In this document: positions 4,072 through 6,115 of the stretch, piece by piece
Numbering within the stretch: the stretch's first letter is position 1
Layout of the letters: every line of letters begins with the position of its first letter
Assembly: GCA_902496005.1 (NCBI GenBank)
Contig: CABUZI010000098.1
Location: 1 to 6,115, forward strand
DNA length: 6,115 bases
Direction: 5' to 3'
DNA from: an uncultured Collinsella sp.
GTDB taxonomy: Bacteria; Actinomycetota; Coriobacteriia; Coriobacteriales; Coriobacteriaceae
Notes under the pieces: generated by a model
Databases searched by the model: none
Seen by the model: only the letters and a program-made list of their open reading frames with translations
What the model was told of the DNA's origin: nothing
Translations under genes and position numbers: made by a program

Positions 4072-6036
4072 ATGGCAGAGAACCAGAACGCCGCCGATCA
4101 GGCATCGACGCTCAACGACGAGCGCGCCACCCGCCTGGCCAAGCGCGCCGCCCTGTTCGAGGCGGGCCAGAACCCCTATCCTGAGCACTCTGAGCTTGAG
4201 GACTACGTCGCCGATATCGAGACTAAGTACGCCGATCTTGCCGATGGTGAGGACACCGAGGATGTCGTGAAGATCGCCGGCCGTGTGGTCGCCAAGCGCG
4301 GTCAGGGCAAGATCATGTTCATCGTCGTGCGCGATGCGACTGCCGAGATTCAGCTGTTCTGCCGCATCAACGACATGGACGAGGCTGCCTGGAATACGCT
4401 CAAGGCCCTCGACCTGGGCGACATCCTGGGCGTGGCCGGCGTGGTCGTGCGCACCCAGCGCGGTCAGCTTTCCGTTGCCCCTAAGAGCGCGACCCTGCTT
4501 TCCAAGGCCGTTCGTCCGCTGCCCGAGAAGTTCCACGGTCTTTCCGACAAGGAGACCCGCTATCGCCAGCGCTACGTCGACCTGATCGCCAACGACGACG
4601 TTCGCGAGACCTTCCGTAAGCGTTCGCAGATTCTCTCCACCTTCCGTCGCTTTATGGAGTCCGACGGCTACATGGAGGTCGAGACCCCCATCCTGCAGAC
4701 CATCCAGGGCGGCGCTACTGCCAAGCCGTTCATCACTCACTTCAACGCGCTCGATCAGGAGTGCTACCTGCGTATTGCCACCGAGCTGCACCTCAAGCGC
4801 TGCATCGTCGGTGGTTTTGAGCGCGTGTTCGAGATCGGCCGCATCTTCCGTAACGAGGGCATGGACCTTACCCACAACCCCGAGTTCACCACGATGGAGG
4901 CCTACCGTGCCTTCTCCGACCTCGAGGGCATGAAGGCGCTCGCCCAGGGTGTCATTAAGGCAGCTAACAAGGCCATCGGCAACCCCGAGGTCATCGAGTA
5001 CCAGGGCCAGACCATCGACCTTTCTGGTGAGTGGGCCAGCCGTCCCATGACCGACATCGTCTCCGACGTGCTCGGCAAGCAGGTCACCATCGACACGCCG
5101 GTCGAGGAGCTTGCTGCCGCCGCGCGCGAGAAGGGCCTGGAGATTAAGCCCGAGTGGACCGCCGGCAAGATTATCGCCGAGATTTACGATGAGCTGGGCG
5201 AGGATACCATCGTCAACCCGACCTTCGTGTGCGATTACCCCATCGAGGTCAGCCCGCTTGCCAAGCGTTTTGAGGACGACCCGCGTTTGACCCACCGCTT
5301 TGAGCTGGTCATCGCCGGCCACGAGTACGCCAACGCATTCTCTGAGCTCAACGACCCGGTCGACCAGGCCGAGCGCTTTGCCGCCCAGATGGCCGAGAAG
5401 GCCGGCGGCGACGATGAGGCCATGGAGTATGACGAGGACTACGTGCGCGCCCTCGAGTACGGTATGCCTCCCGCGGGCGGCATTGGCATCGGCATCGACC
5501 GCGTGGTCATGCTGCTCACCAACCAGGCTTCCATCCGCGACGTGCTGCTGTTCCCGCACATGAAGCCCGAGAAGGGTTTCCAGTCCGGTGCCGCTGCCGC
5601 CAAGGCTGCCGAGGCCGGCAACGCCGCGAGCCCGTTCGTTGAGTCGCTTAAGCCCACGCTCGATTACTCCAAGATCGCCGTTGAGCCGCTGTTCGAGGAG
5701 TTCGTCGACTTCGATACCTTCTCCAAGAGCGATTTCCGCGCTGTGAAGGTCAAGGCATGCGAGGCCGTCAAGAAGTCCAAGAAGCTGCTGAACTTTACGC
5801 TCGACGACGGTACCGGTACCGACCGCACCATCCTCTCCGGTATTCACGCTTATTACGAGCCCGAGGACCTGGTCGGCAAGACCTTGCTCGCCATCACCAA
5901 CCTGCCTCCGCGCAAGATGATGGGTATTCCCAGCTGCGGCATGCTGATCAGCGCTGTCCACGAGGAGGAGGGCGAGGAGCGCCTCAACCTGATCCAGCTC
6001 GACGCCTCCATCCCCGCCGGCGCAAAGATGTACTAA
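4072..6036 (+). CDS. lysS: Lysine--tRNA ligase, class II, with C-terminal tRNA-binding (Trbp111/MetRS-type) domain
   Basis: LysRS activates lysine with ATP and charges tRNA-Lys. The product has 654 residues, about 150 more than the usual bacterial enzyme. An N-terminal OB-fold anticodon-binding domain (about 60-155) is followed by RYRQRYVDLI (163-172), the motif 1 region with MEVETPILQ, GGATAKPF, motif 2 ERVFEIGRIFRNEG (ending at 263) with HNPEFTTMEAY, and motif 3 GIGIGIDRVVMLL (470-482), then RDVLLFPHMKPE. After an Ala-rich linker (about 504-540), residues 545-654 look like the C-terminal tRNA-binding domain of bacterial MetRS: VDFDTFSKSDFRAVKV, SGIHAYYEPEDLVGK, ITNLPPRKMMGIPSCGMLISA, and a final IPAGAKMY. 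The reading frame is continuous, so this is a true fusion. ATG 4072 follows TGAGGAG (4058-4064) by 7 nt. Confidence 0.97.
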   Translation: MAENQNAADQASTLNDERATRLAKRAALFEAGQNPYPEHSELEDYVADIETKYADLADGEDTEDVVKIAGRVVAKRGQGKIMFIVVRDATAEIQLFCRINDMDEAAWNTLKALDLGDILGVAGVVVRTQRGQLSVAPKSATLLSKAVRPLPEKFHGLSDKETRYRQRYVDLIANDDVRETFRKRSQILSTFRRFMESDGYMEVETPILQTIQGGATAKPFITHFNALDQECYLRIATELHLKRCIVGGFERVFEIGRIFRNEGMDLTHNPEFTTMEAYRAFSDLEGMKALAQGVIKAANKAIGNPEVIEYQGQTIDLSGEWASRPMTDIVSDVLGKQVTIDTPVEELAAAAREKGLEIKPEWTAGKIIAEIYDELGEDTIVNPTFVCDYPIEVSPLAKRFEDDPRLTHRFELVIAGHEYANAFSELNDPVDQAERFAAQMAEKAGGDDEAMEYDEDYVRALEYGMPPAGGIGIGIDRVVMLLTNQASIRDVLLFPHMKPEKGFQSGAAAAKAAEAGNAASPFVESLKPTLDYSKIAVEPLFEEFVDFDTFSKSDFRAVKVKACEAVKKSKKLLNFTLDDGTGTDRTILSGIHAYYEPEDLVGKTLLAITNLPPRKMMGIPSCGMLISAVHEEEGEERLNLIQLDASIPAGAKMY

Positions 6037-6039
6037 CTA

Positions 6040-6066
6040 GTTACGCGGTTCTACGAACCGCGTAAC
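6040..6066 (+). repeat. Perfect 12-bp palindrome, copy 2 (same family as at the dtd end)
   Basis: GTTACGCGGTTC (6040-6051) and GAACCGCGTAAC (6055-6066) form a perfect 12-bp stem with a 3-nt loop (TAC), starting 4 nt after the lysS stop. No T-run follows (GGCTCG). The outer 11 bp match copy 1 exactly, while the innermost pair is C-G here and T-A in copy 1. The remaining 49 nt of the window (6067-6115) show no further feature that I can support. Confidence 0.85.
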
Positions 6067-6115
6067 GGCTCGACGCTGCGCGGGCCGCATTTGGACAATC
6101 TGACGTTCAACTTCA

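Noticed and set aside
3940..5961. Very long open frame of about 670 codons on the minus strand opposite lysS
   Set aside because: It is a shadow of lysS, caused by strong G/C third-position bias. The translation is low in complexity (rich in Leu, Gly, Val, Asp, His), matches no family, and the plus strand encodes a clear LysRS.

Overview
The window looks like a housekeeping stretch from a moderately high-GC, actinobacterial-type genome. The gene content, the rph-rdgB order, a Veg-ispE pair and the protein sequences suggest a member of the Coriobacteriia, perhaps a Collinsella relative. This placement is an inference from memory of such genomes, not a search result. All genes are on the + strand. 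No transposase, phage gene, CRISPR array or rRNA is visible.

Layout. Positions 1-289 hold the 3' end of rph (RNase PH). A hairpin-containing spacer follows, then rdgB (house-cleaning XTP/dITP pyrophosphatase, 431-1072) and, 3 nt later, dtd (D-aminoacyl-tRNA deacylase, 1076-1522). A perfect 12-bp palindrome closes this group directly after the dtd stop. A new promoter near 1609-1638 drives veg (small Veg-family protein, 1706-2008). Its stop codon overlaps the GTG start of ispE (MEP-pathway kinase, 2005-2901). A tRNA-Pro(CGG) gene with encoded CCA (2951-3027) follows and ends in a strong intrinsic terminator. tatA (3140-3415) is a single-gene unit with its own promoter and terminator; an inverted repeat fills the gap between its -35 and -10 boxes. 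greA (3522-3992) and lysS (4072-6036) follow, separated by a 79-nt spacer with two interleaved stem pairings. lysS encodes a LysRS with an extra C-terminal MetRS-type tRNA-binding domain. A second copy of the dtd-end palindrome lies just after lysS.

How the genes fit together. Most work in RNA and translation quality: tRNA 3' processing (RNase PH), removal of aberrant nucleotides (RdgB), removal of D-amino acids from tRNA (Dtd), tRNA-Pro itself, rescue of stalled RNA polymerase (GreA) and lysine charging (LysRS). IspE makes isoprenoid precursors and TatA is part of the twin-arginine export pore.

I did not find a new multi-gene system. The points most worth a second look are regulatory or architectural: the covarying palindrome family, the mutually exclusive stems before lysS, the palindrome inside the tatA promoter, the LysRS fusion and the veg/ispE overlap.
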